Assembly: GCF_036287235.1 (NCBI RefSeq) | Contig: NZ_CP142850.1 | Location: 1,018,001-1,082,000, forward strand | From: Exiguobacterium sp. 9-2 | GTDB lineage: Bacteria; Bacillota; Bacilli; Exiguobacteriales; Exiguobacteriaceae | Reading direction: 5' to 3' | DNA length: 64,000 nucleotides | In this document: positions 26,166 through 35,424 of the stretch, piece by piece | How positions within the stretch are numbered: position 1 is the stretch's first letter | Layout: every line of letters begins with the position of its first letter | The notes under the pieces: generated by a model | Database searches by the model: none | The model's input: only the letters and a program-made list of their open reading frames with translations | Told to the model about the DNA's origin: nothing | Program-made: the position numbers and the translations under genes

Positions 26166-27398
26166 ATGAAAGCAGAAATCATCGCAGTCGGAAGTGAGCT
26201 TCTCCTTGGAGAAATCGCCAACACGAATGCACAGTACCTTTCCGAATGGCTAGCCAGTGCAGGAATTGACGTTCATTATCATACAGTCGTCGGTGACAAC
26301 CGCGAGCGGATGCAGGAAACGTTCCGTCAGGCGCAACAGCGGGCGGATCTCCTTGTCATCACAGGGGGGCTTGGACCGACCGAGGATGACTTGACGAAAG
26401 AGGTGCTCGCTGACCTGCTTGGGCGCGATCTCGTTCTCGATCAAGCAGCGTACGAAAGAATCGAAGGATTCTTGAAGACACGTCAACGGGAGATGACGAA
26501 CAATGAACGGAAACAAGCATTAGTCATCGCTGGCGCGACGGTTTTACGCAATGATGCGGGTCTTGCTCCCGGTATGTCGGTGCAGACGGAGCACCACCAA
26601 TATATCGTTTTACCCGGTGTTCCACGTGAGATGAAGCAAATCCTCAAAGATCACTTCAGTCATTTGTTCGGTCAAGAGACAATCCGTTCCCGAACACTAC
26701 GTTTCTTCGGAATCGGAGAATCGGCTCTAAACGATCGCCTGGAAACGTTAATCAAAGAAGCAACCAATCCATCGGTCGCCCCTTATGCGGAACTCGCTGA
26801 AGTACGGTTGCGTCTGACTGCTAAAGCACTCGATCAACAGGAAGCCGACCGTATGCTCGATGAACTGGAACAACACGTACTGGCTGAAGTGGGCATGTAC
26901 TTTTATGGATATGGCGAGACAAGCCTGCCGGAAGTCGTACTGAAACGGTATCAAGAAGCAGGATTGACACTGTCACTCGCCGAATCACTGACGGGAGGAG
27001 CTGTCGCAAGTGGACTCGTTGATGTCAGCGGTGCGAGTCAAGTGTTGCGTGGGAGCGCCGTCGTGTATGATGATGCAGCGAAGCGAGGCGTATTATCGGT
27101 ACCGGAAGTTTTGTTACGAGAGCATACTGCTGTCAGTAAAGAAGTCGCAATCGCGATGGCTGAAGGGGTACGCGAACTGTATCAATCCGATATCGCCGTC
27201 GCTTTGACAGGGGAAGCAGGTCCGACAAGCAACAGCGGAAAAGTGGTCGGAACCGTCTATTGTGCTGTTGCGGACGCACATGGAACACGCATCGTCGAAT
27301 GGCAATATCCATCGTTCGACCGGGGAATGATTCGACTGCGCGCCGTCAAGGATACCTATTTCCTTCTACTGAAACATCTCGAAAAAGCATCCGAGTGA
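26166..27398 (+). CDS. cinA: CinA (competence/damage-inducible protein; nucleotide pyrophosphatase and nicotinamide-nucleotide amidase domains)
   Basis: A two-domain protein. The N-terminal MoaB-like domain (about residues 1-170, with [19 protein letters not shown] and [11 protein letters not shown]) acts as an ADP-ribose/nucleotide pyrophosphatase in relatives. The C-terminal CinA domain (about 250-405, with [13 protein letters not shown] and ALTGEAGP) deamidates NMN for NAD recycling. Length 410 is normal. AAGGTGAGG precedes the ATG. It lies upstream of recA as in many Firmicutes, but recA has its own promoter. Confidence 0.93.
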   Translation: MKAEIIAVGSELLLGEIANTNAQYLSEWLASAGIDVHYHTVVGDNRERMQETFRQAQQRADLLVITGGLGPTEDDLTKEVLADLLGRDLVLDQAAYERIEGFLKTRQREMTNNERKQALVIAGATVLRNDAGLAPGMSVQTEHHQYIVLPGVPREMKQILKDHFSHLFGQETIRSRTLRFFGIGESALNDRLETLIKEATNPSVAPYAELAEVRLRLTAKALDQQEADRMLDELEQHVLAEVGMYFYGYGETSLPEVVLKRYQEAGLTLSLAESLTGGAVASGLVDVSGASQVLRGSAVVYDDAAKRGVLSVPEVLLREHTAVSKEVAIAMAEGVRELYQSDIAVALTGEAGPTSNSGKVVGTVYCAVADAHGTRIVEWQYPSFDRGMIRLRAVKDTYFLLLKHLEKASE

Positions 27399-27423
27399 GA
27401 AAATTGGTCAAAGTGCAAGTATG

Positions 27424-27437
27424 CGAATAAATGTTCG
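27424..27437 (+). promoter_or_regulatory. LexA (DinR) box upstream of recA
   Basis: CGAATAAATGTTCG fits the Gram-positive SOS operator CGAAC-N4-GTTCG with a single deviation in the left half. It ends 8 bases before the recA -35 element, well placed for SOS control. Confidence 0.8.
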
Positions 27438-27445
27438 TAAAATGC

Positions 27446-27474
27446 TTGTCATTCGGTCTCAAAAGAAGTACAAT
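27446..27474 (+). promoter_or_regulatory. SigA-type promoter of recA
   Basis: TTGTCA at 27446-27451, a 17-base spacer, and TACAAT at 27469-27474, 35 bases ahead of the GTG start. Confidence 0.8.
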
Positions 27475-27509
27475 AATCTCAGTAAGATAATTAAAAGGAG
27501 GCCTGCTAC

Positions 27510-28553
27510 GTGAGTGATCGTAAAGCAGCACTTGAGATGGCGTTACGCCAGATAGAGAAACAGTTCGGTAAAGGTTCCATCATGAAACTCGGAGAAAATG
27601 CGGATCAGAAGGTATCAGTGATCTCTTCTGGATCGATTACATTAGATATTGCCCTAGGTGCAGGTGGATACCCACGTGGACGGGTCATCGAAGTATACGG
27701 ACCTGAATCGTCAGGTAAAACGACGGTAGCGCTTCATGCAATCGCAGAAGTTCAAAAACAAGGTGGACAAGCAGCATTCATCGATGCAGAGCACGCGCTT
27801 GATCCAGCATACGCAAATAAACTCGGTGTCAACATCGATGAGCTCCTCTTGTCACAACCGGATACTGGGGAGCAGGCACTTGAAATTGCGGAAGCACTCG
27901 TTCGTTCTGGTGCGGTCGATATTCTTGTCGTCGACTCTGTTGCGGCACTCGTACCAAAAGCAGAGATTGAAGGCGAGATGGGTGACTCACACGTCGGTCT
28001 TCAAGCGCGTTTGATGAGCCAAGCGCTTCGTAAGTTGTCTGGTGCAACGAATAAATCGAAAACGATCGTCATCTTCATCAACCAAATCCGTGAAAAAATC
28101 GGTGTTATGTTTGGTAACCCGGAAACGACTCCAGGTGGTCGAGCACTCAAATTCTACTCGTCTGTTCGTTTAGAAGTGCGTCGTGCGGAAGCGTTGAAAA
28201 ACGGTACGGACGTCGTCGGTAACAAAACGAAGATCAAGGTTGTCAAAAACAAAATTGCTCCTCCGTTTAAACAAGCAGAAGTTGATATCATGTACGGTCT
28301 CGGTATTTCGAAGGTCGGTGAGTTGATCGACATCGGAACGGATCTGGATATCGTTCAAAAGAGTGGTGCATGGTATTCGTACAACTCAGAGCGTCTTGGT
28401 CAAGGGCGTGAGAACGCGAAGCAATACATGGTCGAGCATCCGGAAGTCGCAGCAGAGGTCGAACGTTTGATTCGTGAACATCACGGTCTCGTCGATCGCG
28501 AAGAGCCGGTTGATTTCGAAGCAGAACAACCAGAAGATCTATTTGCTGAATAA
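27510..28553 (+). CDS. recA: Recombinase RecA
   Basis: DNA strand-exchange ATPase and co-protease for LexA self-cleavage. Walker A GPESSGKT at residues 64-71, the Walker B region [11 protein letters not shown], the L2 loop ([20 protein letters not shown]) and an acidic C-terminal tail are all present in 347 residues. The start is a GTG with a strong AAAAGGAGG site 12 bases before it; no ATG is in frame close by. A LexA box and promoter lie directly upstream, and a strong terminator follows. Confidence 0.98.
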   Translation: MSDRKAALEMALRQIEKQFGKGSIMKLGENADQKVSVISSGSITLDIALGAGGYPRGRVIEVYGPESSGKTTVALHAIAEVQKQGGQAAFIDAEHALDPAYANKLGVNIDELLLSQPDTGEQALEIAEALVRSGAVDILVVDSVAALVPKAEIEGEMGDSHVGLQARLMSQALRKLSGATNKSKTIVIFINQIREKIGVMFGNPETTPGGRALKFYSSVRLEVRRAEALKNGTDVVGNKTKIKVVKNKIAPPFKQAEVDIMYGLGISKVGELIDIGTDLDIVQKSGAWYSYNSERLGQGRENAKQYMVEHPEVAAEVERLIREHHGLVDREEPVDFEAEQPEDLFAE

Positions 28554-28561
28554 ACCGTTTC

Positions 28562-28594
28562 AGAGAGGATTCGCATACGAATCCTCTCTTTTTT
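28562..28594 (+). terminator. Terminator of recA
   Basis: A perfect 11-base stem (28563-28573 with 28578-28588) with a 4-base loop is followed by six to seven Ts. Confidence 0.93.
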
Positions 28595-28637
28595 AGTGTA
28601 AAAGAGGAAAACAGTGGAATTCTTTCCCGTCCGTTCG

Positions 28638-28667
28638 TTGACAATGAACGAGTGCTATCCTTACAAT
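28638..28667 (+). promoter_or_regulatory. SigA-type promoter of rny
   Basis: A consensus TTGACA at 28638-28643, an 18-base spacer, and TACAAT at 28662-28667. The leader to the rny start is about 75 bases. Confidence 0.75.
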
Positions 28668-28746
28668 ATAGATGTACGTTTTTTAGACAGCTTCGATGAA
28701 ATACCGAAATGAACTAAGAAACACCTTGCAAAGGGGAGGTGAACCC

Positions 28747-30309
28747 ATGAGTACACTGACTTGGATTGTCATACTTCTCCTCACTTTGCTGATCGCATTC
28801 ATCGTAGGCTACTTCTTGCGGAAATCGATTGCAGAAGCGAAAATTCAAGGCGCAGAAACGGAAGCGAATAAAATCGTTGAACGTGCGCGTGAATCGGCTG
28901 AGGCAACGAAAAAAGAAGCCGTACTCGAAGCGAAAGATGAAGCATTCAAACTTCGTAACGAAGTGGAAAAAGAATTGCGTGAACGTCGCCAAGAGCTAGC
29001 GAAACAAGAAGCCCGGTTGCTCCAGAAAGAAGAGACACTCGATCGCCGTGTTGACGCTATCGACCGTAAGGAAGATCAAATCAATACACGTGATGCAGAG
29101 ATCGCGAAACGGAAGCATCAAGCTGAAGAACTAGAGCGCAAAGTAGAGGACCTGTATGAACAGGGACGTCAAGAGCTTGTCCGCGTCGCGAATTTATCGC
29201 AAGACGAGGCAAGAACAATCATCATGGATGAGACGAAACAGGCTGCTTTACACGACGCAGCCATTCTTCAAAAAGAAATCGAACAAAAAGCAAAAGAAGA
29301 AGCCGACAAGAAAGCACGTAACATCTTGTCACTTGCGATTCAACGGTTCGCCGCTGAACATATCGCAGAGACGACTGTATCGGTCGTCAACTTGCCGAAC
29401 GATGAGATGAAAGGTCGCATCATCGGACGGGAAGGCCGCAACATCCGTACGCTCGAGACCTTGACTGGGATCGACTTGATCATCGATGATACGCCGGAAG
29501 CCGTCATTTTGTCTGGTTTTGACCCAATTCGTCGCGAAGTCGCTAAAATGGCGCTCGAGAAATTGGTTCAGGATGGTCGGATTCACCCGGCTCGTATTGA
29601 AGAGATGGTCGACAAATCCCGTCGTGAAGTCGACGAGCGGATTCGAGAAATCGGGGAAGAAGCGACGTATGATGTCGGAATCCACGGCATTCATCCGGAC
29701 CTTGTCAAAATTCTCGGTCGCTTGAAGTACCGTACGAGTTACGGACAGAACGTCCTGTATCACTCACTTGAGGTTGCCCACCTTGCAGGTATGATGGCAG
29801 CTGAACTTGGAGAAGATGTCACGCTTGCGAAGCGTGCAGGTCTTCTGCATGATATCGGGAAAGCGATCGACCACGAAGTCGAAGGCAGTCACGTTGAGAT
29901 TGGTGTCGAGCTCGGTACGAAGTACAAAGAGCATCCAACCGTCATCAACGCGATCGCATCACACCACGGAGATACGGAAGCGACATCTGTCATTTCTGTC
30001 TTGGTTGCAGCTGCGGATGCATTATCTGCTGCTCGTCCAGGTGCACGTCAAGAGACACTCGAAAGTTATATCCGCCGTCTCGAACGCCTCGAGGAAATCT
30101 CGGAATCGTTCGACGGTGTCGAAAAATCATTTGCGATCCAAGCGGGTCGTGAAGTCCGCATCATCGTTCGACCTGACGTCGTCGATGATGTACTGGCTCA
30201 CAAGATGGCGAGTGACATCCGGAAAAAAATCGAAGAAGAACTCGATTATCCGGGACACATCAAAGTCACGGTCATTCGGGAAACACGAGCAGTCGAATAC
30301 GCGAAATAA
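28747..30309 (+). CDS. rny: Ribonuclease Y
   Basis: The membrane-anchored endoribonuclease that initiates mRNA decay in Firmicutes. An N-terminal membrane helix (about residues 4-24) is followed by a long charged coiled coil (about 30-200), a KH domain (about 210-275, [15 protein letters not shown]) and an HD domain with [12 protein letters not shown] as the metal site. The ATG at 28747 gives 520 residues, the usual length, and has GGGGAGGTG upstream; the frame opens earlier at 28696 without support. It is followed by ymdB after a terminator, as in B. subtilis. Confidence 0.96.
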   Translation: MSTLTWIVILLLTLLIAFIVGYFLRKSIAEAKIQGAETEANKIVERARESAEATKKEAVLEAKDEAFKLRNEVEKELRERRQELAKQEARLLQKEETLDRRVDAIDRKEDQINTRDAEIAKRKHQAEELERKVEDLYEQGRQELVRVANLSQDEARTIIMDETKQAALHDAAILQKEIEQKAKEEADKKARNILSLAIQRFAAEHIAETTVSVVNLPNDEMKGRIIGREGRNIRTLETLTGIDLIIDDTPEAVILSGFDPIRREVAKMALEKLVQDGRIHPARIEEMVDKSRREVDERIREIGEEATYDVGIHGIHPDLVKILGRLKYRTSYGQNVLYHSLEVAHLAGMMAAELGEDVTLAKRAGLLHDIGKAIDHEVEGSHVEIGVELGTKYKEHPTVINAIASHHGDTEATSVISVLVAAADALSAARPGARQETLESYIRRLERLEEISESFDGVEKSFAIQAGREVRIIVRPDVVDDVLAHKMASDIRKKIEEELDYPGHIKVTVIRETRAVEYAK

Positions 30310-30313
30310 GTGG

Positions 30314-30340
30314 AGTGGCGGGCGACCGCCACTTTTTTTA
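30314..30340 (+). terminator. Terminator between rny and ymdB
   Basis: A perfect 8-base GC-rich stem (30314-30321 with 30326-30333) is closed by a GCGA tetraloop of the stable GNRA class and followed by seven Ts. ymdB starts 19 bases after the T run, so its expression would depend on read-through or another promoter. Confidence 0.85.
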
Positions 30341-30358
30341 ATGAACGGAGGAACAGCA

Positions 30359-31153
30359 ATGAAGATTTTATTCGTCGGAGACGTCGTCGGTGCACCCGGT
30401 CGACATATCCTGCAACAATTTACAGCACGCTTGAAAGCGAAATACAATCCGAACGTCATGCTTGTCAACGGTGAAAATGCAGCACACGGACGCGGCATCA
30501 CGAAGTCGATTTATCATCAATTCCTCGAACTCGGATTCCACGGCATCACGATGGGGAACCATACGTTTGATAACCGTGACATCTTTGACTGGATTGACGA
30601 CGCGGACCGGATCATCCGTCCTGCGAACTATCCGGAAGGCACACCAGGTCGTGGGATGATGATCGTTAAGGCAGGCAATAAAAAGATTGCCGTCATCAAC
30701 GTCCAAGGAACGGTCTTCTTACCACCTCTCGGTGACCCGTTCCGTACCGTTGATGAACTGATTGCGGAAGTCGAAGGAAAAGTCGATGCGATCTTCGTTG
30801 ATGTCCATGCGGAAGCAACGAGTGAAAAAATCGCGATGGGTTATCACCTCGATGGTCGTGTACAAGCTGTCGTTGGCACACATACACACGTCCAGACAGC
30901 AGATGAGCGTGTTCTTGACGGAGGAACGGCTTATATCACGGATGTCGGGATGACAGGTCCGTTGAACGGTGTGCTCGGGATGCGGCAGGAAGATGTCCTA
31001 CGAAAATTTAAGACACAGCTCCCAACGCGGTTTGAAGTTGCCGAAGGACGGGAACAACTTAATGGAGTCTTGATTCATATCGATGACACAACAAAAAAAG
31101 CAACGAAGATTGAACGGATTCATCTGACGGATCAGTCAGTATTCTTCGACTGA
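30359..31153 (+). CDS. ymdB: YmdB metallophosphoesterase (2',3'-cyclic nucleotide phosphodiesterase)
   Basis: A dimetal phosphoesterase that in B. subtilis acts on 2',3'-cAMP and affects biofilm and motility decisions. Metal-binding motifs are visible: FVGDVVG (Asp8), NGENAAHG (Glu and Asn near residues 39-40), MGNHTFDN (Asn-His near 67-68) and GTHTHVQTAD (His near 173-175). The ATG at 30359 has GGAGGAA upstream and gives exactly 264 residues. The open frame extends far upstream into rny, but that part is a shadow. Confidence 0.93.
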   Translation: MKILFVGDVVGAPGRHILQQFTARLKAKYNPNVMLVNGENAAHGRGITKSIYHQFLELGFHGITMGNHTFDNRDIFDWIDDADRIIRPANYPEGTPGRGMMIVKAGNKKIAVINVQGTVFLPPLGDPFRTVDELIAEVEGKVDAIFVDVHAEATSEKIAMGYHLDGRVQAVVGTHTHVQTADERVLDGGTAYITDVGMTGPLNGVLGMRQEDVLRKFKTQLPTRFEVAEGREQLNGVLIHIDDTTKKATKIERIHLTDQSVFFD

Positions 31154-31182
31154 TTGCCATTTCTGGATGGGGAGGTACACGC

Positions 31183-31443
31183 ATGGACGTCCTGAAAGTA
31201 TCAGCTAAGTCGAATCCAAACGCGGTAGCAGGTGCACTCGCGGGTGTCATTCGAGAGAGAGGTTCCGTCGAGATTCAGGCCATTGGTGCGGGAGCGCTCA
31301 ATCAATCTGTCAAAGCCGTCGCCATCGCACGCGGGTTCGTGGCGCCTTCTGGCATCGATTTGATTTGTATCCCAGCCTTCACAGACATTTTAATTGATGG
31401 AGAAGAAAGAACCGCCATCAAACTCATCATCGAACCACGATGA
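31183..31443 (+). CDS. spoVS: Stage V sporulation protein S
   Basis: A small (86-residue) Alba-like protein, nearly identical along its length to what I remember of SpoVS (VSAKSNPNAVAGALAG, GAGALNQSVKAVAIARG, LICIPAFTDI). In B. subtilis it is needed for late sporulation and affects septation. Homologues also exist in non-sporulating bacteria such as Thermus, so a nucleic-acid-binding or regulatory role outside sporulation is likely here. GGGGAGGT precedes the ATG. It lies after ymdB as in Bacillus. Confidence 0.95.
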   Translation: MDVLKVSAKSNPNAVAGALAGVIRERGSVEIQAIGAGALNQSVKAVAIARGFVAPSGIDLICIPAFTDILIDGEERTAIKLIIEPR

Positions 31444-31474
31444 TGAATTGGACATAGGTCCTATATTTACAAGT

Positions 31475-31509
31475 AGACCATTTACTCGACTGGAGTAGAT
31501 GGTCTTTTT
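31475..31509 (+). terminator. Terminator of spoVS
   Basis: AGACCAT...ATGGTCT arms with inner TACTC/GAGTA pairing (31475-31504) and five Ts after. Confidence 0.88.
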
Positions 31510-31551
31510 GCTGCGTCTTCGAATTTTTCTCACCTTTCCACCGAGGGAGCA

Positions 31552-31580
31552 TTGTACTACTTCCGGTAAATCGGTATCAT
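31552..31580 (+). promoter_or_regulatory. SigA-type promoter of korAB
   Basis: TTGTAC at 31552-31557, a 17-base spacer, and TATCAT at 31575-31580, about 55 bases before the korA start. Confidence 0.6.
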
Positions 31581-31634
31581 GAGGAAGGATAGAGAGAACT
31601 ATCATTTCAGGGGACAGAGAAGGAGCGAACGTCG

Positions 31635-33383
31635 ATGTATAATCAGTTATCATGGAAAGTTGGCGGTCAGCAGGGAGAAGGGATCGAATCAACAGGCGAA
31701 ATCTTTGCGATTGCCTTGAATCGACTCGGCTATTACCTGTATGGCTACCGTCACTTTTCGTCACGTATCAAGGGAGGACATACGAATAATAAGATTCGTG
31801 TCGCGACACAGGAAGTCCGGACGATTTCCGATGATCTCGATATTTTGGTCGCATTCGATCAAGAGACGATCGACGTCAACTTCCATGAATTGCGTCAAGG
31901 TGCCATCATCATCGCGGATGCGAAATTCAATCCGACGAATCCGGACGAAGCACGCGCCTCATTGTATGCGATTCCATTTACGGAGATCGCAGCTGATCTC
32001 GGTACGGCTTTGATGAAGAACATGGTCGCGATTGGTGCATCGAGTGCGATTCTCGGCATTGCACCAGAGCGTTTCCAAGCCGTCGTCGAACAGATTTTCG
32101 GACGAAAAGGTCCAGATATGGTCGAGAAGAACTTAGCAGCAATTCGTGAAGGAGCAGCAGCGTTTGAAGCTCTTGCAGGAGAGGGCGAACGGTTCGTCTT
32201 GGAACCGGCTGACGGAAAACAACGGATGTTCATGATTGGAAACGACGCAATTGCTCTTGGCGCGATTGCTGGTGGAGCGCGTCTGATGGCAGCTTACCCG
32301 ATCACACCATCATCTGAGATCATGGAATACTTAATCAAGAAATTACCGCAGTTCGGTGGAACGGTCGTCCAGACGGAAGACGAACTAGCAGCGGTCACGA
32401 TGGCAATTGGTGCCAACTACGCAGGTGTCCGTGCTTTGACGGCGTCTGCTGGTCCAGGATTGTCACTAATGGCGGAAGCGATCGGATTATCCGGGATGAC
32501 GGAAACACCGCTCGTCATCGTCGATACACAACGGGGTGGTCCGTCAACAGGTCTACCAACGAAACAGGAACAATCTGACTTGATGGCGATGATCTATAGT
32601 ACACATGGTGAAATTCCAAAGGTCGTTTTGGCACCATCAACGGTCGAGGAAGCGTTCTACGATGCAGCAGAAGCATTTAACATCGCAGAAGAGTACCAAT
32701 GTCCTGTCATTCTATTGACGGATTTGATGCTATCGCTCGGAAAACAATCGGTTGAGCCACCAGATATGTCACGCGTTGAGATCCGTCGCGGGAAGTTGAT
32801 TCAGGAAGACTTACCGGAACTTGAAGGGAAAGCGTACTTCAAACGCTACGAAGTGACGGAAGATGGAATCAGCCCACGTGTCATTCCAGGCGTCAAGCAC
32901 GGGATTCATCACGTGACGGGTGTTGAGCACAATGAGGAAGGGCGTCCGTCGGAAGCGACGAAGAACCGGGTCGATCAAATGACGAAACGACTTCGCAAGC
33001 TGAATACGTTCCGCTTACAGGATGCCGTTCTTGTAACGGAGCATCATGCAGAACCGGATATCTTATTTGTTGGTTTCAACTCGACACGTGGAACGATTGA
33101 GGAAATCATGCCACGACTCGAAACACAAGGGATCAAGGTCGATCACTTGCATATCCGTCAAGTCCATCCGTTCCCAAGTGAACTCGTCACGCCGCACTTA
33201 GAGCGGGCAAAACGAGTCATCGTCGTCGAGTACAATGCAACAGGACAACTGGCGAAGCTGATCCAGATGAACTGTGGACATGCATCGAAGATCGAGCATA
33301 TCCTGAAATTCAATGGCGACCCGTTCTACCCGGCAGAGGTCGTCGAGCAGGTCGTAGGAGGGGTATATCATGGCAACCTTTAA
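31635..33383 (+). CDS. korA: 2-oxoacid:ferredoxin oxidoreductase, fused gamma-alpha subunit
   Basis: Part of a CoA-dependent 2-oxoacid:ferredoxin oxidoreductase, probably 2-oxoglutarate type. The N-terminal gamma domain (about residues 1-190, GGQQGEGIESTGEI and HFSSRIKGG) is fused to the alpha pyrimidine-binding domain (from about 200, AYPITPSSEIMEYL, TASAGPGLSLM). This matches the two-subunit layout of aerobic Bacillales and Mycobacterium. AGAAGGAG precedes the ATG. It overlaps korB by 14 bases. No ferredoxin gene lies next to it. Substrate preference cannot be read from sequence alone. Confidence 0.88.
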   Translation: MYNQLSWKVGGQQGEGIESTGEIFAIALNRLGYYLYGYRHFSSRIKGGHTNNKIRVATQEVRTISDDLDILVAFDQETIDVNFHELRQGAIIIADAKFNPTNPDEARASLYAIPFTEIAADLGTALMKNMVAIGASSAILGIAPERFQAVVEQIFGRKGPDMVEKNLAAIREGAAAFEALAGEGERFVLEPADGKQRMFMIGNDAIALGAIAGGARLMAAYPITPSSEIMEYLIKKLPQFGGTVVQTEDELAAVTMAIGANYAGVRALTASAGPGLSLMAEAIGLSGMTETPLVIVDTQRGGPSTGLPTKQEQSDLMAMIYSTHGEIPKVVLAPSTVEEAFYDAAEAFNIAEEYQCPVILLTDLMLSLGKQSVEPPDMSRVEIRRGKLIQEDLPELEGKAYFKRYEVTEDGISPRVIPGVKHGIHHVTGVEHNEEGRPSEATKNRVDQMTKRLRKLNTFRLQDAVLVTEHHAEPDILFVGFNSTRGTIEEIMPRLETQGIKVDHLHIRQVHPFPSELVTPHLERAKRVIVVEYNATGQLAKLIQMNCGHASKIEHILKFNGDPFYPAEVVEQVVGGVYHGNL

Positions 33384-34236
33384 GGATTTTAGAAATGATG
33401 TCAAACCAAACTGGTGTCCAGGGTGTGGAGACTTCTCGATTCAAGCAGCGATTCAGCGTGCTGTCGCAAACGTCGGGCTCGAACCAGAAGAGTTAGCATT
33501 GATTTCCGGGATTGGCTGTTCTGGTCGGATTTCCGGTTACATCAATACGTATGGCTTCCACGGCGTTCATGGACGATCTTTACCGATCGCCCAAGGTGTC
33601 AAGATGGCGAACCGCGAATTGACGGTCATCGCGTCTGGTGGCGACGGTGATGGATTCGCGATCGGCATGGGACATACGATTCATGCATTCAAACGGAATG
33701 TCGACATGACGTATATCGTCATGGACAATCAGATTTACGGCTTGACGAAAGGACAGACGTCACCTACTTCTGCACCTGGATTCAAGACGAAATCGACGCC
33801 AAAAGGATCGATTGAAAAGAGTGTTTCACCGGTTGAACTTGCTTTGACGGCTGGCGCGACGTTCGTTGCCCAGAGCTTCTCGAATGATTTGAAGGGCTTG
33901 ACGCAACTGATCGAGCAAGCGACGGCACATAAAGGATTTGCGTTCATCAACGTCTTCAGTCCATGCGTCACATTCAACAAGGTCAATACGTACGATTGGT
34001 TCAAGCAGAACTTGACGAAGCTGTCCGATATCGAAGGATACGACCCGTCGAACTTGGATCTTGCGAAACAGACCGTTCATGCACACGATGGTCTCGTCAT
34101 GGGATTGATCTATCAGGATGAAACACGTCCTGATTACCAGTCACAAATCGATGGGTACCAAGAATCCGGTCTCACGTATGCGGATCTTGAGCTAAACGAA
34201 GAAACATTCAGTAAACTAGCGGCAGAATTCATGTAA
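33370..34236 (+). CDS. korB: 2-oxoacid:ferredoxin oxidoreductase, beta subunit
   Basis: The thiamine diphosphate and [4Fe-4S] subunit. The N-terminal CPGCGD motif (Cys16, Cys19) and GIGCSGR give iron-sulfur ligands, and GDGDGFAIGMGH is the ThDP/Mg motif, followed by MDNQIYGLTKGQ. At 288 residues it is standard. The ribosome binding site GTAGGAGG sits inside korA, and the overlap implies coupled synthesis in one-to-one ratio. tdh follows after 99 bases. Confidence 0.9.
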   Translation: MATFKDFRNDVKPNWCPGCGDFSIQAAIQRAVANVGLEPEELALISGIGCSGRISGYINTYGFHGVHGRSLPIAQGVKMANRELTVIASGGDGDGFAIGMGHTIHAFKRNVDMTYIVMDNQIYGLTKGQTSPTSAPGFKTKSTPKGSIEKSVSPVELALTAGATFVAQSFSNDLKGLTQLIEQATAHKGFAFINVFSPCVTFNKVNTYDWFKQNLTKLSDIEGYDPSNLDLAKQTVHAHDGLVMGLIYQDETRPDYQSQIDGYQESGLTYADLELNEETFSKLAAEFM

Positions 34237-34335
34237 GATAGAGGAAAGATGTGTTTGGTTTTTTGGGGATGCTAAACATTTGGAAGTTCGCCACATATAA
34301 ATAAACGTGAGCTTCCGCGAAGGAGTCGGGGAAAG

Positions 34336-35424
34336 ATGACGAAATTAGTAACAGCGGTAGAAGAGACGACAACGACGAAAACGATGCGTGCACTTGTCAA
34401 AGAAGAGCGCGGATTCGGTGCGGCACTGAAAGAAGTACCCGTACCCGTACCGGATCGTGGAGAAGTCTTGATTCGAGTCGAGGCAACATCAATTTGTGGG
34501 ACGGACGTGCATATCTATGAGTGGGATGCGTGGGCAGCGTCACGTGTCAATCCGCCGTATGTCTTCGGTCACGAGTTCTCGGGCGAAGTCGTCGAGCTCG
34601 GGGAGGGTACGAAACGCTTGAAACTTGGTGACCGTGTCTCGGCTGAGACGCATATCGTCTGTCATCAATGTAAACAGTGTCTTCGTGGGCAATATCATAT
34701 CTGTAAGAACACGAAGATCATCGGTGTCGATACACAAGGCTGTTTTGCGGAATACGTCGTCATGCCGGAAGAAAACCTCTGGGTCAACCCGGAAGATATG
34801 CCAGCGGGAATCGCTTCGATTCAAGAGCCGATGGGAAATGCTGTCCATACCGTTCTTGCGAGTGATGTCAGCGCTAAAACGGTCGCAATCGTCGGTTGTG
34901 GTCCAATTGGTTTGATGGCAGTCTCAGTCGCTAAAGCAGCCGGTGCGGCGGAAGTCGTCGCGATCGACGTCAATCCATATCGTCTTGAACTCGCACGGAC
35001 GATGGGGGCGGATGTCGTCATCGATTCACGTCATGACGATGTCTTAGAGCGGATCGAGCGTATGACCGACGGCGACGGAATCGACGTTGTCTGTGAGATG
35101 AGTGGACATCCGGCTGCGATTCGTCAAGCATTCGAAATGGTGACAGCAGGTGGAGACGTCAACATCCTCAGTCTGCCGGTCAAACCGGTCGAAATCGATT
35201 TGACGAACCACGTTGTCTTCAAAGGCGTCCGGGTTCAAGGCATCACCGGTCGGAAGATGTATGAGACATGGAGTCAGGTTTCTGCTTTCTTATCAAGTGG
35301 AAAAGTTGATGTCCGACCGTTAATTACACACACGTTGCCGCTTGAGCGGTTCGAAGAAGGATTTGAATTGATGCGTCAAGGGAAATGCGGGAAAGTCGTA
35401 TTACAACCAAGGGGGACGAATTAA
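34336..35424 (+). CDS. tdh: L-threonine 3-dehydrogenase (zinc-dependent)
   Basis: It oxidises L-threonine to 2-amino-3-oxobutyrate with NAD, the first of two steps to glycine plus acetyl-CoA. Medium-chain dehydrogenase fold: catalytic zinc residues Cys54 and His79-Glu80 (FGHEFSG), a structural zinc lobe with Cys109, Cys112, Cys115 and Cys123, and NAD-binding VGCGPIGLM. It carries about 16 extra N-terminal residues, Thr-rich, ahead of the usual start. The strong site AAGGAG before ATG 34336 supports this start, and no site precedes the alternative ATG at 34384. It overlaps kbl by one base. Confidence 0.93.
   Translation: MTKLVTAVEETTTTKTMRALVKEERGFGAALKEVPVPVPDRGEVLIRVEATSICGTDVHIYEWDAWAASRVNPPYVFGHEFSGEVVELGEGTKRLKLGDRVSAETHIVCHQCKQCLRGQYHICKNTKIIGVDTQGCFAEYVVMPEENLWVNPEDMPAGIASIQEPMGNAVHTVLASDVSAKTVAIVGCGPIGLMAVSVAKAAGAAEVVAIDVNPYRLELARTMGADVVIDSRHDDVLERIERMTDGDGIDVVCEMSGHPAAIRQAFEMVTAGGDVNILSLPVKPVEIDLTNHVVFKGVRVQGITGRKMYETWSQVSAFLSSGKVDVRPLITHTLPLERFEEGFELMRQGKCGKVVLQPRGTN

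Noticed and set aside
29807-30358. Long N-terminal extension of the ymdB frame into rny
   Set aside because: It overlaps the conserved HD domain of rny in another frame, and ymdB has a proper ribosome binding site and the expected 264-residue length from 30359.
34237-34335. Possible terminator between korB and tdh
   Set aside because: Only a bulged, weak stem (GGAAG...CTTCC) with no T-tract was found, so korAB and tdh may be partly co-transcribed.
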